A program made the position numbers and the translations under genes. Shown piece by piece: positions 63,448-64,000 of a stretch of 64,000 nt of DNA. The DNA lies in contig CAZPVX010000011.1 of NCBI GenBank assembly GCA_964590135.1, positions 62,001 to 126,000 on the forward strand. Reading direction: 5' to 3'. This stretch comes from JBDHWI01 sp964590135. GTDB taxonomy: Bacteria > Chloroflexota > Anaerolineae > J036 > Brachytrichaceae. Under the pieces are notes generated by a model, which saw only the letters and a list, made by a program, of their open reading frames with translations, had not been told where the DNA came from and searched no databases. The first letter of the stretch is position 1. The number at the start of each line of letters is the position of its first letter.

Positions 63448-64000
63448 TTAGAATGCCATCCGAAGCTCTGGAATTTCTTTGAGTATGGATTGGGCAGAAA
63501 CCCTTCCCATTTCGCTTGGTTCAAGTTTGTGTAAACCATCTCCATATACACGGCTCTGATTTATCACATCATCAATCGGCAGATTTTTTAATGCATTCCA
63601 GACTATATAGGTACGTTCTTCATTGCCATCGATATAAGAATAGAGAGACAGTTTTGGATAGAGCATCATGTAAGCATTTGCTGCTATTGCATTCGACATA
63701 TTAACAATGAAGCGAAACGGTTTTGAATTTGTTTTGCTTCCTCTACCCATATACGAGCAAACAAAATTAGTTTTGTCTCTCTTCTCCTGGGCATACCACG
63801 GATTGCGTGCACGACACAAGTAGCGTGTGTTAATTCCGTGCTCTGTCCCAATTTGAAGGTAGCAGTATAAAGTTGGATATCGCTCCTTTATCTCAAGTAT
63901 TGGAAGACTGCAATCAATGAGCCAAAGAGGCTTTTCTACTATTGGATCACCCAATACATTAGCCAGCACGATTTCACTTTTCAAATGACGGGGGCTAGGT
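63448..64000 (-). CDS. C-terminal part of an N6-adenine DNA methyltransferase (class I, Eco57I-like), truncated by the window
   Basis: The visible 180 or so residues run in frame to the window edge. LWLIDCSLPILEIKERYP, the RNPWYAQEKR motif and SYMGRGSKTNSKPFRFIVN followed by ANAYMMLYPK match, from memory of the family, the C-terminal target-recognition region of Eco57I-like restriction-modification methylases. The catalytic SAM and NPPY motifs would lie upstream, outside the window. It may belong to a restriction-modification or other defence unit carried by the element. Confidence 0.7.
   Translation of the reverse strand, partial: PSPRHLKSEIVLANVLGDPIVEKPLWLIDCSLPILEIKERYPTLYCYLQIGTEHGINTRYLCRARNPWYAQEKRDKTNFVCSYMGRGSKTNSKPFRFIVNMSNAIAANAYMMLYPKLSLYSYIDGNEERTYIVWNALKNLPIDDVINQSRVYGDGLHKLEPSEMGRVSAQSILKEIPELRMAF

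Larger units (their letters stand above)
54713..64000. mobile_element. Integrated element in comM (left part; right end outside the window)
   Basis: G+C is visibly lower than in the first 54 kb, and only seven GCCGGC sites were found by eye in 9.3 kb. The set contains a large serine recombinase at the junction, an excisionase-like HTH protein, small ORFs, a structured leader/sRNA, a giant LamG protein, GerMN and lipoprotein genes and a DNA methyltransferase at the edge. No conjugation or phage structural genes are visible in this part, so the class (integrative mobilisable element, satellite or island) is open. Confidence 0.85.

Overview
The window looks like one end of a metagenome-assembled scaffold from a high-G+C bacterium, most likely a member of Chloroflexota. 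That placement is an inference from gene content and style: family-5 peptide-binding lipoproteins, YfhO and GT-C membrane glycosyltransferases, a split glycine cleavage system, ATP-type PEP carboxykinase, and a very strong excess of the hexamer GCCGGC. Two runs of ten Ns (23757-23766 and 28512-28521) mark scaffold joins, and both fall inside genes.

Layout. Bases 1-8065 hold a peptide/muropeptide-type ABC importer (ATPase truncated by the window edge, two permeases, a small membrane protein and a binding lipoprotein), then a NagZ-like GH3 glycosidase, a double GNAT acetyltransferase and a class C beta-lactamase-fold hydrolase. Bases 8159-10565 are feoA-feoB. Bases 10.6-22.2 kb carry EamA transporters, a fused two-domain molybdenum hydroxylase, phoU, a 7Fe ferredoxin, sodA, a GT-C glycosyltransferase and azlC-azlD. 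Bases 22.3-29.0 kb carry an esterase, pckA (broken by a gap), a BtuF-like protein, a Gfo/Idh oxidoreductase and gcvPA-gcvH. Bases 29.2-35.1 kb form an envelope polysaccharide set (O-antigen-ligase/TPR protein, WecA-like transferase, nucleotide-sugar dehydrogenase), followed by tRNA-Val(TAC). Bases 35.3-51.2 kb hold an orphan ABC ATPase, ALDH7, a 1404-residue YfhO-flippase fusion, a degenerate response regulator with a PfkB kinase, the pstSCAB operon, and a stand-alone DnaB N-domain gene behind a LexA-like box. A decayed luciferase-family gene and a secreted repeat protein follow.

From about 54713 to the right edge the composition changes: lower G+C and few GCCGGC sites. The boundary cuts the competence/Mg-chelatase gene comM (yifB), leaving only its 3' part at 53825-54727. 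A large serine recombinase lies directly at the junction, so this is an integrated mobile element whose far end is outside the window. It carries an excisionase-like HTH protein, a candidate promoter-to-terminator structured RNA of about 160 nt, small coupled ORFs, a giant DUF2341/LamG protein, a GerMN-domain protein, a lipoprotein and, at the edge, the C-terminal part of a DNA methyltransferase.

Most notable observations: (i) the family-5 binding lipoprotein is circularly permuted, with the canonical N-terminal segment at its C-terminus; (ii) the element's recombinase frame runs through the attachment junction into comM; (iii) the element has a leader/sRNA with mutually exclusive hairpins; (iv) a GAAC-N4-GTTC operator overlaps the promoter of the DnaB-N gene; (v) the pckA gap joins two non-identical versions of the same segment.
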